Source: Chitinophagales bacterium
Lineage (GTDB): Bacteria; Bacteroidota; Bacteroidia; Chitinophagales; Chitinophagaceae
Direction: 5' to 3'
Assembly (NCBI GenBank): GCA_015654695.1
Contig: JAATGJ010000127.1
Span: forward strand, 1-64,000
DNA: 64,000 nucleotides
Shown here: piece after piece, positions 63,313-64,000 of the stretch
Numbering within the stretch: position 1 is the stretch's first letter
How the letters are laid out: the number at the start of each line of letters is the position of its first letter
The notes under the pieces: generated by a model
Seen by the model: the letters and a program-made list of their open reading frames with translations, nothing else
What the model was told of the DNA's origin: nothing
Database searches by the model: none
Translations under genes and position numbers: made by a program

Positions 63313-64000
63313 TTAATCCAAATGCACATCCACTAACACATTCATACCCGGGCGAAGTTTATGCACCAATGTATCTGACGGATCTGAAAACTCAATTTTT
63401 ACAGGCAGCCTTTGTACCACTTTTACAAAATTCCCGCTCGCATTATCAGGAGGCAATAAAGCAAACGTAGAACCGGTAGCGGGAGAAAAAGAAGTTAGCG
63501 TAGCCACAAAATCATGACCGGGATAAGCATCCGCTTTAATCACTACTTTCTGACCTGTTTTCATTTTATTCAACTGCGTCTCTTTGAAATTCGCGATCAC
63601 CCATACATTATCGCTGTGTACGACACTAAACAAGGCCTGTCCCGCCTGTACATACTGTCCCGGTTGCACATTTACTTTTGATACCAATCCATCCTGCAGC
63701 GCAATAATAACGGTATAAGAAAGATTCAGTTTTGCAGCATCCACATCCACCTGTCTTTGATGAATAGTAGCATCCGCCACATTGATCTGCGAAGCAGTTG
63801 CAGTACTTTGTACAGCTACTGCATTTGTTTGCTGTGATGCCTGTTTCCTTTGCTCCTGCAGTATAGCTAATTGCTTTTCGGCAGTTTGCTTAGCTGCTGA
63901 TGCCTGTTCAAATTGTTGCTGTGTGATAGAATGATCTTTTATCAGGTTGGCATAGCGGTCATAGTCCTGTGATGCACGCCATACATTTACTTTTGCCGCA
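63313..64000 (-). CDS. HlyD/EmrA-type membrane fusion protein (partial, 5' end beyond window)
   Basis: The C-terminal 229 or so codons of a periplasmic adaptor. The frame is open to the right edge. The visible part begins in the coiled-coil hairpin (SQDYDRYANLIKDHSITQQQFEQ, then Ala/Gln-rich helices) and returns through VDAAKLNLSYTVIIALQDG to a lipoyl half (VQPGQYVQAGQALFSVV) and the beta-barrel (VWVIANFKETQLNKMKTGQKVVI). It ends with LRPGMNVLVDVHLD. It precedes the DHA2 pump on the same strand, so the two form an EmrAB-like system. Signal/anchor sequence lies outside the window. Confidence 0.92.
   Translation of the reverse strand, partial: AAKVNVWRASQDYDRYANLIKDHSITQQQFEQASAAKQTAEKQLAILQEQRKQASQQTNAVAVQSTATASQINVADATIHQRQVDVDAAKLNLSYTVIIALQDGLVSKVNVQPGQYVQAGQALFSVVHSDNVWVIANFKETQLNKMKTGQKVVIKADAYPGHDFVATLTSFSPATGSTFALLPPDNASGNFVKVVQRLPVKIEFSDPSDTLVHKLRPGMNVLVDVHLD

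Noticed and set aside
1-64000. CRISPR arrays, intact insertion sequences, prophage modules
   Set aside because: No regular spacer-repeat array, transposase, integrase or structural phage gene was found. The 7-bp arrays are far too short in period for CRISPR.

Overview
The window comes from a Bacteroidota genome, most likely family Chitinophagaceae. Supporting signs are gliding-motility ABC genes gldF/gldG, secreted proteins with type IX secretion (T9SS) sorting domains, a fused MurF-alanine racemase, TonB receptors with carboxypeptidase-like N-terminal domains, and many promoters with the TAnnTTTG -7 box. No tRNA, rRNA, CRISPR array or intact transposase was seen. The genus is not determined.

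Layout. 0.1-3.4 kb: glycosyltransferase, B12-binding mutase subunit, small membrane protein, enoyl-CoA hydratase. 3.4-8.2 kb (minus): NlpC/P60 lipoprotein and a three-gene cluster of metallophosphoesterase, GH29 fucosidase and alkaline-phosphatase-like enzyme. 8.3-12.7 kb: fumarase, a small unknown gene, a T9SS cargo protein. 12.8-20 kb (minus): lspA, murF-alr, TerC, gldG, gldF. 19.9-25 kb: iscS-iscU-iscA, methylmalonyl-CoA epimerase, acpP-fabF-rnc. 25-32.4 kb: GNAT, YcxB-like protein, collagen-like lipoprotein, porin-like protein, DksA-like protein, ileS. 32.5-36 kb: a SprB-repeat T9SS type B protein broken by an in-frame TAG. 36-49.7 kb: an iron/heme locus with a Crp-like regulator, DUF6607, an HmuY-like gene broken by an in-frame TGA, two TonB receptors, a PepSY reductase, two DUF6686 paralogues, a DUF4198 protein, the tail of a deleted third TonB receptor, DUF4920, MauG-type peroxidase and nitroreductase. 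49.9-54.3 kb: a cobalamin riboswitch ahead of nrdB-nrdA, then ferritin. 54.3-58 kb: ChaN-like protein, an AraC remnant, two accessory genes and an AraC regulator with a Cys cluster. 58-64 kb: lpxA-ABC-membrane protein, an antonym-free set of one lipoprotein and a DHA2 efflux pump with its HlyD partner, which runs off the right edge.

Most notable signals: (1) a composite promoter motif, TTRCGCAAWAAGGAAA joined to CTGAC repeats 11 bp apart, upstream of minus-strand genes in the iron locus, which looks like an undescribed AraC-type regulon. (2) Degenerate 7-bp tandem repeats, often arranged as two inverted arms, in at least eight places, including one array inside the ABC ATPase gene. (3) Class I ribonucleotide reductase under a B12 riboswitch. 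(4) Two long genes each interrupted by one in-frame stop, and two gene remnants (TonB receptor tail, AraC tail) that record deletions or insertions.
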